Source: Branchiostoma floridae (lineage: Eukaryota > Chordata > Leptocardii > Amphioxiformes > Branchiostomatidae). Taken from it: a stretch of DNA of 64,000 nt. The DNA is taken from positions 14,336,745-14,400,744 of the forward strand of contig NC_049993.1 in the NCBI RefSeq assembly GCF_000003815.2, written 5' to 3'. A model generated the notes under the pieces. That model was given only the letters and a program-made list of their open reading frames with translations, searched no databases and was not told the origin of the DNA. How positions within the stretch are numbered: the first letter of the stretch is position 1; each line of letters begins with the position of its first letter. Positions 1 to 11,266 of this stretch are shown here, one piece after another. A program made the translations under genes and the position numbers.

Positions 1-1194
1 CGCCTGACTCCCCTAGCGTAGTATTTACTCTATTTGACCAATTTCTACAATTAGACCACCAAACCACGAAGCCTGGCAGAGGCTACGAAACTCAGGCCAA
101 GAAGCACAAAAGGTGCCCTTTGCCTGAATTGTAAGGAGCTTACAAACTTCAATGTTAAAACCTTTGAGATCAATCTTGAATCAATAGTAGTAGTCAAACT
201 CAAAGATAGTTTGTGCAAACTATACTTTGACAGTATTACTCTACCGGAATACAGGACCCACTCTCCAAGCTGGCATGTACAGCTTGGTAGAGTCTTCGAT
301 ATTGTAACCTTCTCATATGCCGGTAAGACCAGCGGGGAAAAGTCAGACCTTCAAGAAAAAAGTTACACTTTACTCTACCAACGTCTGCTTGAAAAGTTAC
401 TGGCCAGTCAGCCAGCTGCTTCCGGCGAGTGTTCTGGCGTGGTAAGGGCGCGCTTTGGGGCGATGTCGGATTAGCAAGGAGGTGCGAACTTTCAGCTTTC
501 CTTGCGAGAGGGACAAACATTTCACCGCTCGCTTCATTCAATGAATGGGTTGTTTTGAGTTATTCTTGGACAACAAGAACTTTCTTTGAGATTAAGATCA
601 CGGAATTCATACGATCTCTAGTAATAGTAAATATATCTTGTGCATTTCGCAACTCATTTGAGTTCAAATCCGTGTTTTTTTTATAATGAATCGTATGAAA
701 TACATAGATATAAATTCATACATATTCCATAAAACTCTTATGAAAACCGTTATATTCTTATAAAAACAGGCACCCTGGTTTGGAAATCTCCTCATAACAG
801 GTCGCAATATATCGTTTATGAAACCAAATGTTTCTTTTGTTTTGGTAGTGGACCAGCAGATTTCCACAAACTTGTTACAGGGCTGAAGTAAACCAATAAC
901 AGCTATTAGCACGAAGGTGCGAAGCTTCCGCATTCTTTACAATGGCAAACAAGTCACATCTATTTTCAAAGAAGAGGTTGGGTCCCCATGTGAAGGGAGC
1001 GAGCCGGTAAATTCCGACTACTTTTCCCAACTCACTATTCTGTAACCCAAAATCCGCATGAAGAAAAAATATTCAGTTTCTTGGGTCAATTAAAGGTACA
1101 TGAGATAAGGAGTTTTGTTTTGTCCGCATGATTTATATTCATAGTGCGTAGAGGTGCTGGCTCAGATCTCCGCTCTGTGTATATTTGTTGTACA

Positions 1195-1560
1195 GACCGG
1201 TTTGTTTTGGGTGACGTGAACCAAATGTTTACATTCAAAGCCCGTGGAGTGCTGCTTGGACAGACCTCTGACCGATTTGTTTTGGGTGACGTGAACCAAA
1301 TGTTTACATTCATAGCCCGCAGAGCGCTGCTTGGACAGACCTCTGACCGATTTGTTTTGGGTGACGTGAACCAAATGAATACATTCAAAGCCCGTAGAGG
1401 GCTGCTTGGACAGACCTCTGACCGATTTGTTTCGGGTGACGTGAACCAAAAGAATACATTCAAAGCCCGTAGAGGGCTGCTGGGACGGACCTCTGACCGA
1501 TTTGTTTTGGGTGACGTGAACCAAATGATTACATTCATAGCCCATGGAGCTGCTTGGTCA
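1195..1560. repeat. Minisatellite block A: 75-bp unit, about five copies
   Basis: The marker TTTGTTTTGGGTGACGTGAA recurs at 1201, 1276, 1351, 1426 (one change) and 1501, exactly 75 bp apart. Since 75 is divisible by 3, several frames stay open across the array on both strands (164 codons on plus, 185 and 127 on minus). These are repeat artefacts with no start context, splice signals or recognised domain. Sequence continues directly into the related longer-unit block B. Confidence 0.95.
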
Positions 1561-3560
1561 GCTATCGGCTCTGTGTGTTTGTTGTTTACAATGTCTCTGT
1601 ATGGAGCCCTAAACACCGATTTGTTGATGGTGACGTGAACCAAGTGTTTACATTTATATAGCCCGTGGAGCTGCTCAAACAGCTATCGGCTCTGTGTGTT
1701 TGTTGTTTACAATATCTCTGTATAGAGCCCTAAACACCGATTTGTTGATGGTGACGTGAACCAAGTGTTTACATTCATATAGCCCGTGGAGCTGCTCAAA
1801 CAGCTATCGGCTCCGTGTGTTTGTTGTTTACAGTATCTCTGTATGGAGCCCTAAACACCGATTTGTTGATAGTGACGTGAACCAAGAGTTTACATTCATA
1901 TAGCCCGTGGAGCTGCTCAAACAGCTATCGGCTCTGTGTTTGTTGTTTACAATATCTCAGTATAGAGCGCTAAACACGGATTTGTTGATGGTGACGTGAA
2001 CCAAGTGTTTACATTCATATAGCCCGTGGAGCTGCTCAAACAGCTATCGGCTCCGTGTGTTTGTTGTTTACAGTATCTCTGTATGGAGCCCTAAACACCG
2101 ATTTGTTGATAGTGACGTGAACCAAGAGTTTACATTCATATAGCCCGTGGAGCTGCTCAAACAGCTATCGGCTCTGTGTTTGTTGTTTACAATATCTCAG
2201 TATAGAGCGCTAAACACGGATTTGTTGATGGTGACGTGAACCAAGTGTTTACATTCATATAGCCCGTGGAGCTGCTCAAACAGCTATTGGCTCCGTGTGT
2301 TTGTTGTTTACAGTATATCTGTATGGAGTCCTAAACACCGATTTGTTGATGGTGACGTGAACCAAGTGTTTACATTCATATAGCCCGTGGAGCTGCTCAA
2401 ACAGCTATTGGCTCTGTGTTTGTTGTTTACAATATCTCAGTATAGAGCGCTAAACACCGATTTGTTGATTGTGATGTGAACCAAGTGTTTACATTCATAT
2501 AGCCTGTGGTGCTGCTCAAACTGCTATCGGCTCTGTGTGTTTGTTGTTTACAATATCTCTGTATGGAGCCCTAAACACCGACTTGTTGATGGTGACGTGA
2601 ACCAAGTGTTTACATTCATATAGCCTGTGGAGCTGCTCAAACAGCTATCGGCTCTGTGTGTTTGTTGTTTACAATATCTCTGTATAGAGCGCTAAACACG
2701 GATTTGTTGATGGTGACGTGAACCAAGTGTTTACATTCATATAGCCCGTGGAGCTGCTCAAACAGCTATCGGCTCTGTGTGTTTGTTGTTTACAATATCT
2801 CTGTATGGAGCCCTAAACACCGATTTGTTGATGGTGACGTGAACCAAGTGTTTACATTCATATAGCCCGTGGAGCTGCTCAAACAGCTATCGGCTCTGTG
2901 TGTTAGTTGTTTTCAATATCTCAGTATAGAGCGCTCAACACGGATTTTTTGATGGTGACGTGAACCAAGTGTTTACATTCATATAGCCCGTGGAGCTGCT
3001 CAAACAGCTAACGGCTCCGTGTGTTTGTTGTTTACAGTATCTCTGTATGGAGCGCTAAACACCGATTTGTTGATGGTGACGTGAACCAAGTGTTTACATT
3101 CATATAGCCCGTGGAGCTGCTCAAACAGCTATCGGCTCTGTGTGTTTGTTGTTTACATTATCTCTGTATGGAGCCCTAAACACCGACTTGTTGATGGTGA
3201 AATGAACCAAGTGTTTACATTCATATAGCCCGTGGAGCTGCTTAAACAGCTATCGGCTCTGTATGTTTGTTGTTTACAATATCTCTGTATAGAGCGCTAA
3301 ACACGGATTTGTTGATGGTGACGTGAACCAAGTGTTTACATTCATATAGCCCGTGGAGCTGTTCAAACAGCTATCGGCTCCGTGTGTTTGTTGTTTACAG
3401 TATCTCTGTATGGAGCCCTAAACACCGATTTGTTGATGGTGACGTAAACCAAGTGTTTACATTCATAACCCGTAGAGCGCCTCTCTAACAGCCCTCTGTT
3501 ACCGTATAGATCGCTAAGACCAATTTGTTTTGGGTGAGGTGAACCAAATGTTTACATTCA
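1561..3560. repeat. Minisatellite block B: 121/119-bp unit, about 16 copies
   Basis: The marker TTTGTTGATGGTGACGTGAA recurs at 1620, 1741, 1862, 1981, 2102, 2221, 2342, 2461, 2582 and on to 3429, spaced 121 or 119 bp (the 119 form lacks one GT in CTGTGTGTTTG). Part of the unit is homologous to the 75-bp unit of block A, with an added segment containing AGCTGCTCAAACAGCTATCG. Positions 1861-2100 and 2101-2340 differ at only three sites, so this stretch grew by copying a 240-bp dimer. The right end decays by 3560, where a short-type unit reappears. Confidence 0.95.
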
Positions 3561-3718
3561 TAGCCCGTGTACCATGTTTTGCGTACAGCTGCTAGTTCAG
3601 TCCGGTTGTTTGTCCTCTACGAGAGAAGCTCCTCCATTCAATACTAAAAATTCCATGAAAGTGACGAGAACCAAGTGTTTGTATTCATAGCGCATAGAGC
3701 TCGCTCGGTGGAGCTGGA

Positions 3719-3788
3719 GGGCTGCACGAGCAACCTCCATGGAGGTCAGCTCTGTGGAGCTCCTCCATGGAGGTTGCTCGTGCAGCCC
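3719..3788. repeat. Perfect 27-bp-arm hairpin
   Basis: Arms 3719-3745 and 3762-3788 are perfect inverted complements (outer part GGGCTGCACGAGCAACC) around a 16-bp loop. The arm contains CCTCCATGGAGG, itself a palindrome, so cruciform alternatives exist. The flanks (AGCTCGCTCGGTGGAGCT) add further weak self-complementarity. It lies just beyond the minisatellite and could be the core of a very small MITE; no target duplication was seen. Confidence 0.9.
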
Positions 3789-4078
3789 CTATTGGCTGAA
3801 ACTCTGGGAGTTTAAGGGTTAAATGATTCAAAATAGAGTTCACCTCTCCTGTTCCAATCACATATTGTCAGTAGCAAATGCTTTACACTTCCAAATTCAA
3901 AGACCACTAAATGTGTAATTTACAGCGATAACTACGACTGTCACAACGTTTTGCAGTTGTTTTTTTCAATCAACCACAACACCCTTATTTCACCCTTTGG
4001 CTGAAATTATATCTACGTCAAAATAAAGCAACTTACAGCATTAAGAATGACTTCTGACACACTTACCGGTATAATGGT

Positions 4079-5238
4079 ACCGGTGTGACAGCGATCTCGC
4101 CCCCCCCGTGATCTCGCCCCCCCGGGGGCGAAATCACTAGCAATCTCGCCCCCCCGGGGCGAAATCACTAGCGATCTCGCCCTCCCCGGCTAGTGATCTC
4201 GCCCCCCTACCTCGCCCCCCTTTAGCGATTTCGCCCCCCCCCCAAAAAAAAACGGTTTACATGACATTTAGAAGTTGATTGGTATAAATCACAAAATGCA
4301 GTTTCAGAATGATATAAGTACACAAGTTTGATACATAACTCCATTCATAGTATCAATATTAACGTAATTACATGGTAATAAGATAGTTGAACTTGTTTCA
4401 GACAACGAGGGTTGGGTCCCTTGTATTCCAATTATTGCATATACCTGAGTCTTGACATAAGATGTATTTCATTGTATTCACCTGTCCTCAAGCAACCTAT
4501 ATATCTCCAATATGAAGTCTCTACCATGAAGTGACCACAAAATAACTATGTAATGTCTTTATTGATTATGCAAATATTAGGTATTAATTAGAATAACGCA
4601 CATTTTGGTATATGCACCTGGCCAAGGGATATCTTCACCTCCAACATGACTGTTTTTTCTAGTATTTAGGAACTGATGCATTTACCCGTGTTTCTTAAGA
4701 CTGGTACTTTACCAGTGTTTGTGTAGCATTTAGCAACAACTATATCAACTTGCGCGTAGATAGTGTTTATAATGAGAAACTATTATTCACGTGTGTTTTT
4801 GTTAGTGCTTTGGAAATGTTTCCAGCACAAGAAAGAAAACACTGTGACAAATTGAAAACATATAGCTGACGTATTCCGTACCATAGACAGTGTTGATTTA
4901 TATGTTCGCAGTAGCACTGTTTTTATGCCACCTCAGCTGCAAAAATTGTCTTTTTCATTTCAATGTAATGTTTGCACCGAACAATATAGTATCGACTTTC
5001 GAGGTATGACATCTTACGGTACGGTAATAAGGTGCCATATAGGTACCAGGTAACACACCATATACATTACTCCCCAGGTGCAGTATAGTGCCAGGTAGCG
5101 CACCTGTAATATGTAGTAACCAGCTGCTTTGGGCGGGGGGGGGGGGGCGAAAACGCTAAAGGGGGGCGAAAACGCTAGTGATCTCGCCCCCCGGGGGGGG
5201 CGAGATCACAGGGGGGGCGAGATCGCTGTCACACCTGT
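4079..5238. mobile_element. Inverted-repeat element with C-run/G-run hairpin ends
   Basis: Ends GGTGTGACAGCGATCTCG (left, about 4081) and its complement (right, ending about 5233) bound about 1.15 kb. Next to each end lie clusters of 16-20 bp modules, GATCTCGCCCCCC facing GGGGGGCGA(A/G)ATC, arranged head to head so that many nested hairpins are possible (4095-4245 and 5130-5228). The interior is ordinary AT-rich DNA with no open transposase frame. No clear target duplication was found, so the superfamily is unknown. Confidence 0.75.
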
Positions 5239-5739
5239 ATAGATGCCATAGTGCCATTGATTAGTTTTATTTACTTATACTGTGCATATTCGGTATAGGG
5301 ACATTAGAAATATCAACGCACATCAACGTTTACCTGCGCTAAACTGTATATACAGGTGGTGATTTATTCCCTACAAATGCATAATAAGTTCGTCGCTATC
5401 GCTGTGCTTACCAAGAAGAACTGTCTACATTTTGTCATGTAGTTATTCTCCACATTAAGGGGGTGTCGGGTGTGGAAATTGTCTGCGACAGCTTCGTTTG
5501 TATTATCGATTTTCTAATATAAGGAGATTACTGTGTTTCCTGGGGTCAATAAACTGTTAATAACCCACCATTTACGTCCTAGTTATTTGGTTATTAAAGG
5601 TCAGTATCCGGATACGTCAAGGGAGATGAGAAATGTAGTAACAGTTGGTATGCTTATGTAGAATACCACTCCATTCACTCCGTATTATCCGAAGTATCAG
5701 ACCGACCGAAGGCTGATACTACGGGTGACCGTGCCCAAG

Positions 5740-5978
5740 GCTTGGACCAACCGTATAAAACACACTTTTGAATATGAAATGCACCTGAAGTAGAGAAAAT
5801 TTTGTTTCTACATCACACTAGTTACCCCCCTCCCCAATATGCGCACACAATAACAACACACGACACTTGTATGGGGGGAGAGCACCGCTTGGTTCATGCG
5901 CCGCATATTTTCGCTTGGACCGACCCTATAAAACACACATTTAAATATGAAATACACCTGAAGTTGAGAAAATTTTGT
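5740..5978. repeat. Direct repeat, about 66 bp, offset 173 bp
   Basis: 5740-5805 and 5913-5978 share GCTTGGACC(A/G)ACC(G/C)TATAAAACACAC and the following AATATGAAAT(G/A)CACCTGAAGT with scattered changes. The first copy is preceded by a short interrupted inverted repeat around 5692-5721. Both copies contain TATAAAA, but there is no supporting gene. It looks like a local duplication or the ends of an unknown repeat. Confidence 0.75.
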
Positions 5979-6934
5979 GTACTCAAGCAAAAAAATGTAA
6001 CATCAATTCCAATATTCGAACCCAGTTCTTGAGTTTCGACATCTACCTGAGCGATCGACATGCGCACCCAAAGAGCGTTCGATTGATTCTATTGAAGCCC
6101 TAGTTGTAACAAAGTTGACTTCAGGTCCGGAACACCCGTATCGAATGTTATCGAAGCCAATGTATGACATTAAAGGTTTTATTACGTGCATAAATAATTT
6201 TATGCACGGAAACTTACCATGAGCCTTGCTTTCCAATGCATGTACACAATTATAGTCCACTTTCCGCAAAGACTAATAAATAAATGTTTAATAACAAATG
6301 CGTGAAGCTACAAAAATGCGATCCATCTTTCTAGCACTAATGCATAATTTTGTCTGATAATTGATACATCATAATTTTATCATCAGCTTTTGAAATGGGT
6401 GATCAATGAGCAAGGCTCTGAGGTTTAAAAAGCGAGGCATCTGACAGTTGTCGAATATGTACACAATGGTATGTATCAGAACCATGTCAATAACATTTAT
6501 TTATCTGATGTCCATTAAGAGTTAATAATTACTACTCATAGAGATTTTGAACGTTGCAAGTTTTTTTCAGATTTTATTCAACTTCTTACTATTTCAGAAT
6601 AGAATAACTTGATAATGTCATATCTGAAATTTCAACAAATAGCTGTTGTTTAATGTAACAGTTTTAAAGTTTGCTTTTAATGTAAATCAACAAGTTATTA
6701 CATCATCATCTGATTCAAATTGTGTCTGTCATGACGTCATTTTCAAACAAAAGCGTCGTATGCTGTCTTACATATCATCAGCATAAAATGTATTTGCACG
6801 TAGTTGATGTAAGCACAGTAATGTCAAAAAAGAAGAAGTTAACGATCCACAATGATATATGCTTACGAAAAGTATGTCAACATATGGTTTTATTACTTAA
6901 TAAATGAAAATTTATTTTATCTAGATATAACTAT

Positions 6935-7125
6935 TAATATCTATTTACTCCTCTACATGTCTATAGATATGTATGCATCTCTCTGTATACATCGATCTAT
7001 TTCTATAACTCCATGTCTTAAGTGTCTATTTATCAATCCATCCCTATCTGTATGTCTATCTATCTTTCTTTTTATATCTATCTACCTATCTTTTTATTTT
7101 CTATACTATCTATCCATCTATACTC
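6935..7125. repeat. Degenerate (TCTA/TATC)n microsatellite
   Basis: A pyrimidine-rich run of imperfect CTAT/TCTA tetranucleotides covers about 190 bp and explains the hydrophobic Ile/Leu/Ser-rich open frames on the plus strand here. It is interrupted often, so it is old. Confidence 0.8.
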
Positions 7126-7545
7126 AGACTTGGAAGTGTTGCATTTAGTATCAATCCAAATGACACCTTACTTCCCCGAAACTTTTAAAACGTTACAAAT
7201 GTTAGTTTTGTGAATCTTTTCAGAAAATAGCACTGCCACCTCTTACATCGTTTTCTGAGTAAGCAGGCATTATTCTACATTTGCCTCTACGCTAATACCT
7301 TTGATCCAGGTATAAACCACGTACATACGCTGGGCAAAGAGCTCCTTTTGTAGTCCGTTCAAAATGGGTCAGCTCATAAGGCATGCAGTTTGATAGGCGA
7401 AGAAATTAACGCTAAACGATAGACTTGAGCGGTGCGGCTGGTGTAGACTACACTCCATTAAATCTGCAATGGCCTGAAGGCAGTGACTGATGATGAGGAG
7501 ACCAGGGCCAAACTCTAAAAGAGGACATTGTTGAGAAGTTCATTT

Positions 7546-7803
7546 TTAACCCTTGTGTTGCTGGCAAATTTTTACTATATATTTTCCCAATTCTGGGCGT
7601 TGTAGACCCTTTGGAGAGTAGGGGCACTGTTTTCACTATGCTACATTTTCAAAAGTAGAGACCTTCAGATTTGTGATCATGTATAATGTATAGGGTTATT
7701 TCAAATAGTCCCAGATTTAGGAAAGTAACAAAAAATTTGCATAATGAAAACAGTACAACATATGCTTCCCAACATATGTTGGGCCTAGCACTACAAGGGT
7801 CAA
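7546..7803. mobile_element. Short piggyBac-like MITE (TTAA...TCAA)
   Basis: It begins TTAA-CCCTTGTGTTGCTGG (7546) and ends CCTAGCACTACAAGGG-TCAA (7784-7803), giving imperfect inverted ends that start with CCC at a TTAA-like site, as in piggyBac elements. Immediately to the right CCCTTGTAGTGCTG starts again, so 7787-7816 forms a perfect 14-bp-arm hairpin. Either a second element abuts it or one end was duplicated. No transposase is present. Confidence 0.5.
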
Positions 7804-8462
7804 CCCTTGTAGTGCTGTGACTTTGAACATCAAATAATGCTGATATTGTATTCCTGATCTAAACCTAAGAAATAGTTATTGCAATGGCTCAATTGTGAGT
7901 GTGACATTTTGATGTAATGAGAACTTGTAAATAAATTTTGTTCAATTCTAGTTCTGATTCTACCTAGAAGTGACTGCTAAAGCTAAAACCATTGAACCAT
8001 GCTTAGACGACTTAACAGTGCACATTATCCAGATTTTGAACTCCTTACAATGACTATTATTTCCAAATTATGATATTTTTTTGGACTTTAAGGTTTTGAA
8101 GCAGGCATTTCTTGTGCTGCTATATGGGGGTCCCCTCATGCAACATATGCTGCACTCTCAAAGAAAGCATTGGCAATAACTCCATTTGTGTAGATTCTCA
8201 ACTCTTTTCAGAAAACCATTAAATATGAATCGCCGGCTTTTAATATAAAAGCTATATAGCGTTTGGTCAATTGACCCGCTAGCAAGATATTTAATTACAA
8301 CTATGCGTACCATTATGTAAAGTCAAACATATGTTAGAATGTTGGACTAACTTTTAGATTTTTATGTGTAGTTACTCAATTGCTAGTAAATGGATAAGAT
8401 TAATTATTTAGACACGGTATAAACTAGTCTTTGAAGGCAATCATCGGTACTGTTTTTGCAGC

Positions 8463-8784
8463 CGGAAATGAAGTCTACTATTGAACTTGAAGCCAAACCC
8501 AATGCAGAACACGTAAAGAGCATCTTTGATTGAGCTTCCTGATGTTAAAAGCCTTCGGCCGACCATCGACAGGCAGCCATTTACTTTAAAAAGGAGATGG
8601 ACTACTTCCTGCAGCAAGACTGAACTTATTGAGAGCCACCCTGCTTGCAGCAGTAAATGGAGCTACAGTCTTAGATGCTTGTAGAGACCTCGCTTTGCTA
8701 CCTTAATGAGTCCTTGTGTTCAAAACACGCCCTGAGAATACCTATGACGTTTAAAAGACAAAGTATGCTTTACAAAACACAAGG
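8463..8784 (+). other. Possible decayed coding remnant
   Basis: A good acceptor (CTGTTTTTGCAG, ending 8461) precedes 23 open codons starting PEMKSTIELEAKPN, after which stops appear in all frames. A donor-like GGTAAGTA lies at about 8784. The composition is more gene-like than the flanks, but I recognise no family, and the stops argue for a pseudogene or transposon fragment. Confidence 0.2.
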
Positions 8785-9117
8785 TAAGTAGACATTAGTA
8801 ACAATTTATGGAAAGTGAGTCAACTATTCATATGGATATTTAGCAACCAACCACACTAGAAAACAACATTGCCGTATCAGCTAGGTACCTCGGTGCAAGT
8901 TTGACGCTACAACAAATACTTATGTGTTGGTCGATTATGTGTTCGTCGGTTGGTTATGAAAATGTTATGCTTTTATTTCATTTGATTTATCAAGCTGAAA
9001 ATAAAAACGCAAAGACAATGATATCCCACTAGCCATAGGAACGGAGCAATATTATACTGTATACAGGACAAGTGGATACAAGACACATACGACTATAAAA
9101 TTATTATCACATTATTA

Positions 9118-9220
9118 CTACCACCACTACTACTACAGTTACTGCTACTGCTGTTGCTGCTGCTAGTTAAAGTAGTTACTGCTAGTACTGGTACTGGTAC
9201 TTGTACTACCACTACTTATA
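9118..9220. repeat. Imperfect trinucleotide repeat (TAC/TGC)
   Basis: Runs of ACTACTAC, CTGCTGCTG and TACTGGTACTGG make an interrupted triplet array of about 100 bp. It explains the Ser/Thr-rich minus-strand frame that crosses it. Confidence 0.8.
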
Positions 9221-9290
9221 ACATAGCCTCGAAAACATTTATCTTCAAGTTGTCTAAATTTCAGCTTACGCTCCCATATAGCGAGGATAA

Positions 9291-10229
9291 TACGAGGGCA
9301 GTTCAAAAAGTAATGCCACTGGTTTAATAACAAACTCATGTTTTCATCGAATGAGTTGAAATTTGGCAATAATGTACAAGGCTATATCCTCTTGAGATTG
9401 AGATATCTCACTTTGCGGTTCAGATTTTTATGAGCAACTGAGATGATTTTAAGATGACCAAACCCTTAAAAGCTTGTCAGGAGATCCGTTCCTCTAGATC
9501 TTACCTTTTTAAGACTATTGTAGGAAACTGAAATGTCACCTGTATAATAACAAATGTCTCTATAGATTACATGCCAAATTTCATGTTTGAACTTTCAATG
9601 GTTCATCTTTTACAGCCACTAGAATGGAACGAGTTGCTATATTACAGACATTTTGATTAATAGCCAAATACGTGATTTGTTGAATAAAGGTTTTTGTAGA
9701 TTGTTTTTCCATTAGCCAAAAGATGCGAAACTTGGCACAATTATTAACTGTTTCAAGATCAATAAGTGTCTTAAGTTTGATTTTTCTCAGTTAATAAAAA
9801 AAGTTGGTTATGGACACTTTAAGCAGCTCACCCCTAATCCACCGCTAATTACGACCCTGACGACCATACTTCACACCAGGAACGAAAAAATAATAAATGA
9901 TTGTATTTACAAAATTAAAATAGGCATGTGGCTTACAGAGAAGTGCAACTTGATACATGTGCAATTTCAGTTTCTTACAATAGCTACAAGTGATTTAGAG
10001 ACATTATCAATTGCACGTTAATTAACCCTCTAATTTCTTCCGACGGGATAACAGGGGTGTGGTCATCTTGAACTCATGTCAGTCACTCACAAAAATTTTA
10101 ACAACAAATTGAGATATGTCAATCTCAAGAGGATATATTTTTGTACCTTTGTGCCAAATTTCAGCTCATTCGATGAAAACACGAGCCTTATATAAAACCA
10201 GTGGCATTACTTTTTGAACCGCCCTCGTA
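9291..10229. mobile_element. Mariner/Tc1-like non-autonomous element with long TIRs
   Basis: The left end TACGAGGGCAGTTCAAAAAG (9291) and right end GAACCGCCCTCGTA (to 10229) are inverted and flanked by TA. Homology continues inward for over 100 bp on each side, including GTTTTCATCGAATGAG and CTCTTGAGATTGA. An outermost CGAGGGC with TA flanks is typical of Tc1/mariner. At about 0.94 kb it is shorter than full mariners and no transposase frame survives. The minus-strand frames at both ends are pieces of the TIRs. Confidence 0.85.
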
Positions 10230-10377
10230 GATGCACATACTGGACCAAAGAGTTCGGATAAAAAAACAATTCCTGTCATTAAAAGTAAGGATTGGGTACA
10301 GACAGAGTCACGGACCACATCTTTGTTGTGTGTTCCGCTACCATATGGCAAAGAGAAGTGCAGTCAATCCCTAAACT

Positions 10378-10432
10378 AAGAAGAGAAGAGAAGAAAAAAA
10401 GAAGAGAAAAGAGGAAATGAAGGAGAAGACGG
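10378..10432. repeat. Purine-rich (GA)n tract
   Basis: About 50 bases of nearly pure A/G on the plus strand (AGAAGAGAAGAGAAGAAAAA and onward). It is low-complexity sequence with no gene. Confidence 0.8.
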
Positions 10433-11197
10433 CCCTAATAAAACAGCTAAATGAGGTGTTGCCCAAATGAACCGGATAAAGGTTTTGATATCATTTTGTA
10501 ATAACTAACTTCAAACAAAGCTTCAGGCTAAAACTACACTTTGACTTCCAGTAACTTCTACAGTAACTATAAGGCTAACGAACAGCTTTGAGCCAGCCCG
10601 TAATTTCAGTAAGAAATATTTCAGCACGGTGCGGTAATGACGCGTTCTAAATGGAAATTAGTGTTGTGACGTCTGCCGCTGAGCGTTTTTACTCTTGAGG
10701 ATGATGATCGGATGCTTACCGGGCGCCAATTGTGCTTATCATATAAATTGGCATCATTTAAGTACGGCAAATTTGACGAAAACTACTTATCAGATAATTA
10801 CACGGGATGCTGTGCACCTTTAAAATATGAGTTCAAAAAACGGCAGTGTCTTGGGACATATCTAGCACAAAAATAATCCACTTTTTTAACAAGCGAACAA
10901 TGAAACAATTCTCTACTTGCAAATATATTCGTTTTCTCGTTAGATCAGTTCTTTCAAAAAGCAACAAGCATTATACCTCTATTCAAAATAACTTTGATAA
11001 GAATTCAAGTCATAATGTTATTACAATTTTTTATTAATATGCAAAGACTACTAGAAGTTGCAGCACGTATTGGCCACACTAGAACACACAGAGGCAAAGA
11101 TTGACATTTATGATAATATTGTTAGCTCTTAACTTAGAAAGTCTTTGTATATCAATGATTTTTGTTTTATCAGAAGTCAAAATAAATTGACGTTTAC

Positions 11198-11266
11198 TTG
11201 ACAATGGCGCAGTGAACGAACCCCGTAGTGACACAAGCTTGACGCATTTGAAGTGAGAGTGCACCT
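11198..11266. mobile_element. MITE family 1, right-end fragment
   Basis: GCGCAGTGAACGAACCCC followed by ACACAAGCTTGACGC and GTGAGAGTGCACCT matches the right end of the elements at 15.6, 18.4, 42.7 and 44.2 kb. The left end is missing, so it is truncated. Confidence 0.7.

Noticed and set aside
1086-1643. Overlapping long open frames on both strands
   Set aside because: They are produced by the 75-bp period of the minisatellite, which is a multiple of three; no start context, splice site or domain.
4095-5228. CRISPR-like array
   Set aside because: The repeated modules are inverted rather than direct and lack spacers of constant length; the host is eukaryotic.
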